From Flavobacteriales bacterium (GTDB taxonomy: Bacteria > Bacteroidota > Bacteroidia > Flavobacteriales_F > PHOS-HE28), in NCBI GenBank assembly GCA_016704485.1, contig JADJAA010000001.1, positions 1,240,001 to 1,304,000 of the forward strand: DNA of 64,000 bases, given 5' to 3'. This document shows positions 55,317-62,911 of the stretch, one piece after another (positions within the stretch are counted from its first letter, which is position 1; each line of letters starts with the position of its first letter). The translations under genes were made by a program, and so were the position numbers. Under the pieces are notes generated by a model. The model had not been told where the DNA came from, did no database searches, and worked only from the letters and a program-made list of their open reading frames with translations.

Positions 55317-55480
55317 GATCTTGCAGTAGATCTTCTGCTACGGCCCAATTTCACTGTGGTATCAATCGTTTCACTGGATTTCCTTTCGTCAGTAGAGCTC
55401 AGGCTATTCCTCCTCAATGAAATCCTTGATACCGTTGTGAATTTGATCCTCGCTACGAATCCTAATGCAAGATCCGGGTT
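55311..55480. repeat. 170 bp quasi-palindrome (long inverted repeat)
   Basis: AACCCGGATCTTGCA at 55311-55325 is the exact reverse complement of TGCAAGATCCGGGTT at 55466-55480. The arms keep aligning inward without gaps for about 50 more bases at roughly 60 percent identity, with a GAGCTC near the centre (55395-55400). Both strands stay open through it and encode related text (NPDLAVDLLLRPNFTVVS and NPDLALGFVARIKFTTVS), so it may be an inverted duplication of a coding fragment. No homolog recognised. Confidence 0.75.
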
Positions 55481-55555
55481 AAAGCGTATGTCCAATTTCA
55501 TATAGGGTTACTTGAACGTCCCCGTATGGTACGCGCGATGAGGGGTTGGATCCGG

Positions 55556-55588
55556 AAGCCGCAAGCACATCACCGTGACTTGCGGCTT
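55556..55588 (+). terminator. Hairpin in the gap before yebC
   Basis: AAGCCGCAAG (55556-55565) pairs with CTTGCGGCTT (55579-55588), a perfect 10-bp stem with a 13-base loop. Followed by CGCATTT rather than a long T-run, so it is terminator-like only. The 359 bases between the barrel gene and yebC hold this hairpin and the 170-bp quasi-palindrome, with no credible gene. Confidence 0.5.
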
Positions 55589-55670
55589 CGCATTTAGGTA
55601 TTCGCCTGTCAACACCTACTTTTGGCTACTTGTTCGCCAGTGCGGACATAGCTTACTTCAGCGTAACTAG

Positions 55671-56420
55671 ATGGGCCGCATATTCGAAAAACGTAAACAC
55701 AAGATCTTTGCTCGCAATGCCAAGTTGAGCAAATTGTTCAGCCGGATCGGAAAAGAGATCGCAATGGCCGTTAAGGCTGGCGGTCCCTCACCGGACAATA
55801 ACCTCCGGTTGAAAATGGCCATGCAGAACGCGCGTGGCATGAATATGCCCAAGGAGATCGTTGAACGCGCCATAAAAAAGGCAGCAGGAGGGGATGAGGC
55901 GGATTATGCCGAAATGACCTACGAAGGGTATGCACCTGGGGGCATTGCGATCTTTGTTGAAACTGCTACAAACAACACCACGCGTACCGTTGCAAACGTT
56001 CGTATGTTCTTCTCGAAATGCGATGGAACGCTAGGTACCTCAGGGTCTCTTGCACATGTGTTCGATCGGAAAGCAGAATTCGTGATCGAGAATTCGACTT
56101 TGGGTGAACGTGATCTGGACGAGTTCGAGATGGAGTTGATAGATGCTGGCGCCGATGATGTGATCCGCGATGACGAGACACTTACGGTACTTGCAGCCTT
56201 TACCAGTTTTGGGGATATCCAACAAAAGCTGGAGGGCCTTGCTGTAGAGAGTAAGAGCGCTGAATTGAAACGATTCCCATTGAGTACGATCCCTGCTGAT
56301 ATCGATACGGCCCGGAACGTAATGAAGTTGATCGACCTATTGGAGGAGGATGAGGACGTGAATACCGTTTACCACAACATGGACCTGACCGAAGAGGTGG
56401 AGGCCGAGTTGATGAGTTGA
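55671..56420 (+). CDS. YebC/PmpR family protein
   Basis: 249 residues. N-terminal MGRIFEKRKHKIFARNAK followed by LFSRIGKEIAMAVKAGG, and GYAPGGIAIFVETATNN near residue 85, are family hallmarks. Family members act as DNA-binding regulators in some bacteria and as translation factors for problematic sequences in others; which applies here is unknown. A possible promoter (TTG-N21-TACTTCAG) lies at 55630-55661. Confidence 0.93.
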   Translation: MGRIFEKRKHKIFARNAKLSKLFSRIGKEIAMAVKAGGPSPDNNLRLKMAMQNARGMNMPKEIVERAIKKAAGGDEADYAEMTYEGYAPGGIAIFVETATNNTTRTVANVRMFFSKCDGTLGTSGSLAHVFDRKAEFVIENSTLGERDLDEFEMELIDAGADDVIRDDETLTVLAAFTSFGDIQQKLEGLAVESKSAELKRFPLSTIPADIDTARNVMKLIDLLEEDEDVNTVYHNMDLTEEVEAELMS

Positions 56421-56602
56421 ACCTTTTCAACGTATTGGAACAGGTGAAACGCTAAGCTATTCACTTCACGCTTCAGTTCGAGGGTCTTTCGGAAGTGGGC
56501 TTTTCGTATGCTGGATCACTCACCGCAGAGGGCAGAGCCGCCAAGGTTGCAGCGTTTTTGACCGAATGGACCTAAGTATTCATAAACTTCGGAATTATGG
56601 GA

Positions 56603-58531
56603 CTAGTGCCCTGAAGGTCGCGTAGCAAAACGGATGTGATACGTGGTGCCGTTCTCGTCACCCTGTACCGCCATGCGCCCATTAAGCTGCTCCACAAGAC
56701 TGTTGATCAACGATACACCAAGTGTTTCAGGACTTGCATTGAGTTTTTCTTGTGGAATGCCTGTGCCATTGTCGGTGTAGACCATATCGTAATTCCTTTC
56801 GCTCGCGTGGTGGATCGACAACGATATAAGGCCTTCGGTACTTCCTTTGAAGGCGTGCTTGAAGGAGTTACTTATCAATTCGTTCATCAATAGACCCAGG
56901 GGAACCATGGTCGTAAGATCAAATGCGAGTTCCTTGTCGAGGTCCGTGCTATAGGAAATGCTCTCGTCCACATCATTGAATCGAACAAGCTCGGCGAACA
57001 ATTCGTGGATATAATTTCCAACATCGACCGTGGCCAGCTCATCGCCTTGGTATAGTTTCTCATGGATCAATGCCATCGATGTAATGCGGCTTTGACTTTG
57101 AGCGAATGCTTCCTGTAATTCCTCATTGGCCAACGTTGCGGCCTGCATGCGCAATAAACTGGCGATGACCTGAAAGTTGTTCTTAACCCGGTGATGCATT
57201 TCCTTGATCAGCATCTGGATCCTTACATTTGCTTCTTCGATCTTTTTCTTTTCCTGATTGAGCGCCAAGGCTTGTTCGTTATCCCGCAATCGGGCTGCCT
57301 TCAGGTTCTCCTTCATCCGCGTAAGTGCGTTGCCCAACACGTCATTTGGACCACGGACCAATACACTGGTCTCGTAGTTCCCCTTACCAATGCTTTCCGC
57401 GCTACTGGCCAGGGAACGTATGTTGTCGATCATACTGTTGAAGGATTCGGCCATCTGTCCTATTTCGTCCGCACTGTTAACCGGAACGTCCGTACCAACT
57501 TCGCCCAAAGACAATGAACGCGCCGCTTGATTCACCTCATTCACCGTACTGCTTACACCGCGCAACACCACATAACCCATTACCGTTACCGCACCAACAA
57601 CACCGAACAATGCGATCAGTACAATGATCAATCGCAAACGCGCATTACGCGAATTTGCAACGGTGTTCTGCACGATCAGTGCAAGCGAATGATCTTCCAC
57701 TTCTTTCAGTTTATCCAAAGCACGAAGAGATAGCTCCCACCATTCCGTGGAAGCAATGTTCGTTCGGTCCAGCGTACGCCGTTCTTTAACCGTGCCAATG
57801 ACCGATCGCATGAAATTCACATCGGCCCCTTGGAACACGGATTTATAAGTGGCCATTACCTCCGGAGGTGCATCACGTTCAAAGAGCAACATATTGGTCT
57901 CATACACAGAGACCTGTTCTCCTAATAGGGCCATCGTCTCCGCATAAACGGCTGGACTGTTCAATGCAATGCTTAACTGATCGCGCACAACGCTCAATGC
58001 TTCTTTGGCATTCAAAAGGCCAACGTGCGCGTACATACGATCCTTGGTCTCGGGGTCCAATTGAAGTTTCTGTACCCGACCAAGCTCATCCAACATGGTC
58101 TGGTCCAAAGTGCGGTATGCCCGACATACCGTACTTATATCCGTGAGCTTTTCCAGAACACGTTCGCGTAAGATCGGTAGGCTCGTAAATGCGCCGAATT
58201 CCTCCGCCGAATAGGTCGTTTTCCGTGTTGGGTCCTGTAGCGCGGCAATGCTAACATCCGTTCTTACGAATTGCACCTTCAGTTTCATGGGTGTCACTGG
58301 TCTGCCTATCAAAAATCCGCCACTATAGGCACTTTCCTTCTGGAGCTCATGCATCACATTGGCGAACAGACCGATGCGTTCGGTCTGGCCCTTGATGTAC
58401 TCATAAACGGCGCTCCTCTTAATATTGGAGTCCACCTGCTTGCCAATGAGAAGCATCATGCCCAACACAGGTATGCCTAGTGTGAACATGAACTTCGTCC
58501 GTACGGGTAGGTCCGCAAATCGCCAGGTCAT
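56603..58531 (-). CDS. NIT-domain sensor histidine kinase
   Basis: 642 residues from the chosen start. Membrane helix near 15-30, a periplasmic nitrate/nitrite-sensing-like (NIT) helical domain at about 35-290, second helix about 299-323, HAMP about 321-373 (ESFNSMIDNIRSLA), a short coiled coil, then a HisKA_2-type phosphoacceptor with MHHRVKNNFQVIASLLRMQ (His446/447) and an HATPase domain with NELISNSFKHAF and DNGTGIP. ATG 58531 (MTWRFADLPVRTKFMF) is preferred over 58588 because a -7 box lies between them. No receiver-domain partner adjacent. The ligand may be nitrate or nitrite but that is only family knowledge. Confidence 0.85.
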   Translation of the reverse strand: MTWRFADLPVRTKFMFTLGIPVLGMMLLIGKQVDSNIKRSAVYEYIKGQTERIGLFANVMHELQKESAYSGGFLIGRPVTPMKLKVQFVRTDVSIAALQDPTRKTTYSAEEFGAFTSLPILRERVLEKLTDISTVCRAYRTLDQTMLDELGRVQKLQLDPETKDRMYAHVGLLNAKEALSVVRDQLSIALNSPAVYAETMALLGEQVSVYETNMLLFERDAPPEVMATYKSVFQGADVNFMRSVIGTVKERRTLDRTNIASTEWWELSLRALDKLKEVEDHSLALIVQNTVANSRNARLRLIIVLIALFGVVGAVTVMGYVVLRGVSSTVNEVNQAARSLSLGEVGTDVPVNSADEIGQMAESFNSMIDNIRSLASSAESIGKGNYETSVLVRGPNDVLGNALTRMKENLKAARLRDNEQALALNQEKKKIEEANVRIQMLIKEMHHRVKNNFQVIASLLRMQAATLANEELQEAFAQSQSRITSMALIHEKLYQGDELATVDVGNYIHELFAELVRFNDVDESISYSTDLDKELAFDLTTMVPLGLLMNELISNSFKHAFKGSTEGLISLSIHHASERNYDMVYTDNGTGIPQEKLNASPETLGVSLINSLVEQLNGRMAVQGDENGTTYHIRFATRPSGH

Positions 58532-58537
58532 AGTGGC

Positions 58538-58545
58538 CGAAAGTA
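58538..58545 (-). promoter_or_regulatory. Candidate -7 box of the histidine kinase gene
   Basis: TACTTTCG on the minus strand, identical to the nuoH -7 box. It ends only 6 bases before the ATG at 58531, implying a leaderless or nearly leaderless mRNA, if it is used. No good -33 element seen. Confidence 0.35.
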
Positions 58546-58635
58546 CGCACCTGTTCGTGTCGATATTCCATGCCATGTGCATACGCACTTACTTTGGCAC
58601 CGGCATTTGAACGGAACACCCCATCGTATTCTGAT

Positions 58636-60177
58636 ATGAAAGAACACTTCGACCTCCTCGATCAGCAGACTGAAAAAGCATTGGAAGGCGGCGGTCCGGC
58701 AAGGGTTGCAGCGCAACACAAAAAGGGAAAGCTCACTGCACGTGAACGCGTTGGTCTGCTCTTGGATGAAGGTTCTTTCCAAGAGATCGGTCAGTTGGTG
58801 ACGCATCGCAGCCATAATTTCGGATTGGCTGAACAAAAGTTCTTAGGTGACGGTGTTGTTACCGGTTTCGGTACAATTGACGGTCGAACGGTCTACGTCT
58901 TCTCGCAGGATTTCACGGTGCTCGGTGGCTCGCTTGCTGAGGCCTATGCTGCCAAGATCTGCCGCATTATGGACCTTGCTATGCAGAATGGTGCACCCGT
59001 GGTCGGACTCAATGATAGTGGTGGAGCACGTATTCAGGAAGGTGTGGTCAGCCTTGCGGGTTATGCCGATATTTTCTACCGGAACGTTAGAGCCAGTGGA
59101 GTTGTGCCGCAGATCAGTGCTATTCTTGGACCGTGCGCTGGCGGAGCGGTCTATAGCCCTGCGCTCACGGACTTCGTGTTAATGACGGAAGGCACGAGCT
59201 ACATGTTCGTGACAGGTCCGAATGTTGTGAAGACCGTTACGCATGAGGAGGTTTCCAGTGAAGACCTTGGGGGTGCTTCAACCCATGCGACCAAGAGTGG
59301 TGTCGCCCACTTTACAGCGGAGAATGAGTTGAAGACCATTCAACAATTACGTCAACTGATCGCCTACATTCCCAGTAATTGCGAAGAGGATCCGCCACAG
59401 TTACCCTACACGGCCTCTGATGAATTGCGCCCCGCACTCGATTCGATCATCCCCGATAACCCGAACCAACCGTACGATATACGAGAGGTCCTGAATGCGG
59501 TGATCGATCCGGACAGTAGCATGGAGGTGCATGCCGAATATGCGCGGAACATGGTCATTGGTTTTGCACGTGTCGCAGGCCGGACCGTTGGCTGCGTTGC
59601 TAACCAACCGACTGTACTTGCAGGAGTGCTGGACATTGACGCTTCCGTAAAAGCCGCTCGTTTCGTTCGATTCTGTGATGCATTCAATATCCCATTGTTG
59701 GTGTTCGTGGATGTTCCGGGATTCCTACCTGGTACCGATCAGGAATGGCGTGGTATCATCAACCACGGTGCGAAATTGCTTTACGCATTCAGTGAAGCAA
59801 CGGTGCCGCGTATAACGGTGATCACGCGCAAAGCATATGGTGGCGCGTATGACGTAATGAACAGCAAGCATATTGGTTGTGATATGAACTATGCATGGCC
59901 CAGTGCGGAGATCGCCGTGATGGGTGCGAAAGGAGCAGCGGAGATCATTTTCAAGAATGAGATCGCGAATTCCAAAGATCCTAAGGCCAAGCTACTGGAA
60001 AAAGAAAGCGAGTACAAAGAGCAATTCGCAAATCCCTATGAAGCGGCTGCACGGGGGTTCGTTGATGAAGTGATCAGGCCTTCGGAAACGCGAGTAAAGA
60101 TCATGGCTGCGTTGGAAATGCTAAGGAACAAGGTGGACTCCATGCCAAAGAAAAAGCATGGGAATATTCCGCTGTAG
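58636..60177 (+). CDS. Acyl-CoA carboxylase carboxyltransferase (beta) subunit
   Basis: 513 residues. Carboxyltransferase of the propionyl-/methylmalonyl-CoA type (PccB/MmdA-like): LTARERVGLLLDEGSFQEIG, GGSLAEAYAAKICRIMDLAM, NDSGGARIQEGV with the oxyanion glycines, GPCAGGAVYSPALTDF, VDVPGFLPGTDQEW, and RKAYGGAYDVM. The upstream open frame to 58570 was not used since the family begins MKEHFDLLDQQT. No biotin carboxylase or carrier is adjacent; it may use those encoded elsewhere. Propionyl-CoA carboxylase and methylmalonyl-CoA decarboxylase are both possible. Confidence 0.92.
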   Translation: MKEHFDLLDQQTEKALEGGGPARVAAQHKKGKLTARERVGLLLDEGSFQEIGQLVTHRSHNFGLAEQKFLGDGVVTGFGTIDGRTVYVFSQDFTVLGGSLAEAYAAKICRIMDLAMQNGAPVVGLNDSGGARIQEGVVSLAGYADIFYRNVRASGVVPQISAILGPCAGGAVYSPALTDFVLMTEGTSYMFVTGPNVVKTVTHEEVSSEDLGGASTHATKSGVAHFTAENELKTIQQLRQLIAYIPSNCEEDPPQLPYTASDELRPALDSIIPDNPNQPYDIREVLNAVIDPDSSMEVHAEYARNMVIGFARVAGRTVGCVANQPTVLAGVLDIDASVKAARFVRFCDAFNIPLLVFVDVPGFLPGTDQEWRGIINHGAKLLYAFSEATVPRITVITRKAYGGAYDVMNSKHIGCDMNYAWPSAEIAVMGAKGAAEIIFKNEIANSKDPKAKLLEKESEYKEQFANPYEAAARGFVDEVIRPSETRVKIMAALEMLRNKVDSMPKKKHGNIPL

Positions 60178-60326
60178 TTCATGCCTACCTTGTTCGGCCG
60201 GAACTATGGACAGCACGATCTTGGCATTCTAAGAATGAATAAGGATGTTCTCCGTATGCTAATGTTGTTCTTCACGGAGGTCTTGCTTTCGTTAAGAATT
60301 CGAATTTTCGTAAAAAAACAGTGAAC

Positions 60327-61088
60327 ATGAACAAACACCACTTCTCTTCCCGCTCGCTCTTTGTTTTCGCACTTTCTGCAGGCATTGTACTTACCGCTTG
60401 CAAAAAGGATGATGATCCTGAACCAGCTGCTCCTGATGGAGGTAGCACTTCGTCGACACCAAGTACAACTCCGAATTTCGTGGATGCGGATGCCTCTTTG
60501 TGGGGTGTTAAGACCTGGACGACCACAACGACACCAATTGGTAATGTCACCGTAGAGATCGGTGTCGGTATAGCGGTATTCAGTAATGATGATTTCGCAA
60601 GTTTCGTAAATGTGGGTACTGTTGGAGTGAATGGGACGGACTTAACGGCACAGTCCAATAATAGCTATACGTCAACACCATCACAGGCCAACCCATTGGG
60701 GATCGACTTTAGCAACAGTAACACGGACTGGACCGTTGCTGGCGATAATGGGTTCGCAGGTTTTACGCGCAGTGTCCCGGAGTTCGCATTTCCTGCAATT
60801 GACGCGGTCTCAAGCAGTGATGTGGTGGTTCGTGCAAATGGCTACACGCTTACGGTTCAGGCCGTGGCAAGTGCGGATAGCATGTTATTCCTGGTCGGTA
60901 GTGTTGCGAAAACCCTCGTGGGTAGCGCTACTTCCTGCGACTTTACCGCTGATGAGCTTAGTGGATTAGCCACTGGTACCAGCCTTGTGCAGGTTGCTGC
61001 ATATTCCTACATCAACGAAGATCAAGGTGGGAAGAACATCTACTTCGGAAAGGAAACAGTGCGGACGAAGACAGTTACCATTCAATAG
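60327..61088 (+). CDS. Hypothetical lipoprotein
   Basis: 253 residues. N-terminal lipoprotein signal with lipobox VLTAC (Cys at about residue 25) followed by KKDDDPEPAAPDGG. The rest is beta-rich with many Asn, Thr and Ser residues and has no recognised domain. The ATG at 60327 is preferred over the GTG two codons earlier. Terminator follows immediately. Confidence 0.65.
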   Translation: MNKHHFSSRSLFVFALSAGIVLTACKKDDDPEPAAPDGGSTSSTPSTTPNFVDADASLWGVKTWTTTTTPIGNVTVEIGVGIAVFSNDDFASFVNVGTVGVNGTDLTAQSNNSYTSTPSQANPLGIDFSNSNTDWTVAGDNGFAGFTRSVPEFAFPAIDAVSSSDVVVRANGYTLTVQAVASADSMLFLVGSVAKTLVGSATSCDFTADELSGLATGTSLVQVAAYSYINEDQGGKNIYFGKETVRTKTVTIQ

Positions 61089-61111
61089 GTCCGCTCTCTC
61101 TACTGCGTTAA

Positions 61112-61147
61112 AAGAACGCCGTTCAACAATGGGCGGCGTTCTTTTTT
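61112..61147. terminator. Rho-independent terminator, probably bidirectional
   Basis: Perfect stem AAGAACGCCG (61112-61121) and CGGCGTTCTT (61134-61143) followed by Ts; the opposite strand also shows CTTTT after the stem. It lies between the lipoprotein gene and the convergent TauE/SafE gene. Confidence 0.9.
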
Positions 61148-61191
61148 GTTCCTGGGTCATCGCATCCCGATCAAAACAGGTTTGGGGTCAC

Positions 61192-61953
61192 CTAAATAAA
61201 CCCGAGCAACAGACCGATCGCGATCAACACCAACATGAACCCAACGATCAGTTGAACACTGCGTAGCGTGATCTTGGGAATTAGCCGTTTGCCGATCACG
61301 GCACCTAGGAATGCAGCAGCAGTGGCCAGTATAAGTATCACGCCTTGTTCACGCAAAAAACCATCCGGCATCGATCTTAAATAGATCGGTATCCGCACAA
61401 TATCCACCAACACGGCGATCACTACACCGGTTGCTATGAATGAGGCCTTATCCAAGCCACAGCGCAATAAAAAAATGCTGCGTAATGCCCCTTGGTGCCC
61501 ACTGAGTCCTCCGAAAAAACCACTCAAAGCACCACCCGGAACAAGGTATTTACGAGGTAAGGACCAGCTCTTACTGTTCGGGATCAATTCCAATACTGCA
61601 AAGACCAACATCAATATACCGATCACCAATTTCGTAATGCTCACAGGCCCATGGAGTCCATTATAAAGCGGTGATAGACCTTCAAGACGGGTAAGCAATA
61701 ATGCACCGATCCACGCGCCAATGATCCCGGGAACACCGAAGCGTAATACCACACCAAGGTCAGCGGTTCGCCATAGCAGACCCGTCTTGAAAAGATTATT
61801 CAGCAAGTGAACGACCGCGGTCAATGCTACAGCGATCTCCAATGGAAAGAACAACGCAAATACAGGTAGCAGCAACGTGCCTAATCCAAAGCCACTGATC
61901 AATGTAAGAACCGATGCGAGCAATGCCGCAAGAATGATCAGTACCTCTTCCAT
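61192..61953 (-). CDS. TauE/SafE family sulfite exporter-like permease
   Basis: 253 residues with about eight hydrophobic helices and no signal peptide. Family signs are the glycine-rich GFGLGTLLLPVFALFFPLEIAVALTAVVHLLNNLFK region (quoted in parts here as GFGLGTLLLPVFALFF and ALTAVVHLLNNLFK), GGLSGHQGALRSIFLL, and IGKRLIPK. Such permeases move sulfite, sulfonates or related anions. Substrate not determinable. Single gene. Confidence 0.87.
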   Translation of the reverse strand: MEEVLIILAALLASVLTLISGFGLGTLLLPVFALFFPLEIAVALTAVVHLLNNLFKTGLLWRTADLGVVLRFGVPGIIGAWIGALLLTRLEGLSPLYNGLHGPVSITKLVIGILMLVFAVLELIPNSKSWSLPRKYLVPGGALSGFFGGLSGHQGALRSIFLLRCGLDKASFIATGVVIAVLVDIVRIPIYLRSMPDGFLREQGVILILATAAAFLGAVIGKRLIPKITLRSVQLIVGFMLVLIAIGLLLGFI

Positions 61954-62092
61954 ATCTTGTAGGCGAAGTTAGTTTTTCATGCAGTAGCGGCGGTGGGGCA
62001 TACAATACTGAGGTCATTATGTCACACTCAAAGCAACAGGAAAAGATGGCCATTTCGTACCTTGGTCCTTCAATCACAACACGTCAATAAAA

Positions 62093-62725
62093 ATGATCAT
62101 GAAACTTCTGTCCTTAAGCGTACTTGCATTATTCACGGTCATCCCTCACGAACCACTTCCGGACCTCGCTATTGGTGGGACCTTGCCTGCAGCTGATAAG
62201 GTGATGATGGATGTTTCAGGTACCAGCACTTCATTGAGGGATCTGGTCGGTAACAATGGCCTGCTTGTTATTTTCTCTTGTAATACGTGTCCGTTCGTTA
62301 TTGGTAGCGAAGGCAGTGTTGGTTGGGAAGGACGATACCCTGAACTTGCTGCAATGAGCGCACGTTCCGGAATAGGAATGGCCATGGTGAATAGCAACGA
62401 GGCCAAGCGTGATGACGGAGATGCATTCGCTGATATGCAGGCCCGCTATAAGGAAAAGGGATTTCGTGGATCGTACCTTTTGGATGAGAACCATGTCGTT
62501 GCAGATGCCTTCGGTGCGCGTACTACGCCACACGTCTTTTTGTTCGATAAAGACATGAAGCTTGTGTACAAAGGCGCGATCGATGATAATGTTTCCGATC
62601 CCGCTGCGGTAAAAGAAAAGTGGTTGGAGAATGCGTTGAACGCATTGGCGAGTGGTGCAGCCATTGATCCAGCAACAACACGGAATGTGGGTTGCAGCAT
62701 TAAGCGCATTAAGCACGAGCATTGA
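62093..62725 (+). CDS. Redoxin (AhpC/TSA-like thioredoxin-fold) protein
   Basis: 210 residues with a short hydrophobic N-terminus (MKLLSLSVLALFTVIP; ATG at 62099 is an equal alternative start) suggesting export. The thioredoxin fold shows FSCNTCPFV with a CxxC motif near residue 63, YLLDENHVVADAFGA, and TTPHVFLFDKDMKLVYKG with the cis-proline. Homologs are extracytoplasmic thiol reductases or peroxiredoxin-like proteins. A further Cys (GCSIKRI) lies near the C-terminus. Ends in a terminator. Confidence 0.85.
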   Translation: MIMKLLSLSVLALFTVIPHEPLPDLAIGGTLPAADKVMMDVSGTSTSLRDLVGNNGLLVIFSCNTCPFVIGSEGSVGWEGRYPELAAMSARSGIGMAMVNSNEAKRDDGDAFADMQARYKEKGFRGSYLLDENHVVADAFGARTTPHVFLFDKDMKLVYKGAIDDNVSDPAAVKEKWLENALNALASGAAIDPATTRNVGCSIKRIKHEH

Positions 62726-62758
62726 TCTTTTCAATTCTTGACCTTTTGATTTTTTAAT

Positions 62759-62798
62759 ACGGCGGTGTGGCTAAGAGCTTCACCGCCGTTCGTTTTTT
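62759..62798 (+). terminator. Rho-independent terminator after the redoxin gene
   Basis: Perfect stem ACGGCGGTG (62759-62767) and CACCGCCGT (62781-62789) with a 13-base loop, followed by TCGTTTTTT. Confidence 0.85.
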
Positions 62799-62888
62799 GA
62801 TACACGCGTATTTCCGTCGGATTGGACTTCTGCCCGTGGATCGGCGGGTTTGTTGAAAAGAACATTTCGGCACCCCGGTCGAGCGATG

Positions 62889-62896
62889 TTCCTTTG
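62889..62896 (+). promoter_or_regulatory. Candidate -7 box of purD
   Basis: TTCCTTTG (one mismatch to TAnnTTTG) 16 bases before the purD ATG, with TTCG 19 bases upstream. Moderate similarity only. Confidence 0.35.
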
Positions 62897-62911
62897 TAGC
62901 AAAGGCAACAC

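Noticed and set aside
55304..55505. Open frames on both strands of the quasi-palindrome as genes
   Set aside because: They arise from the inverted repeat itself and have no start signal; reported as a repeat and not as coding.
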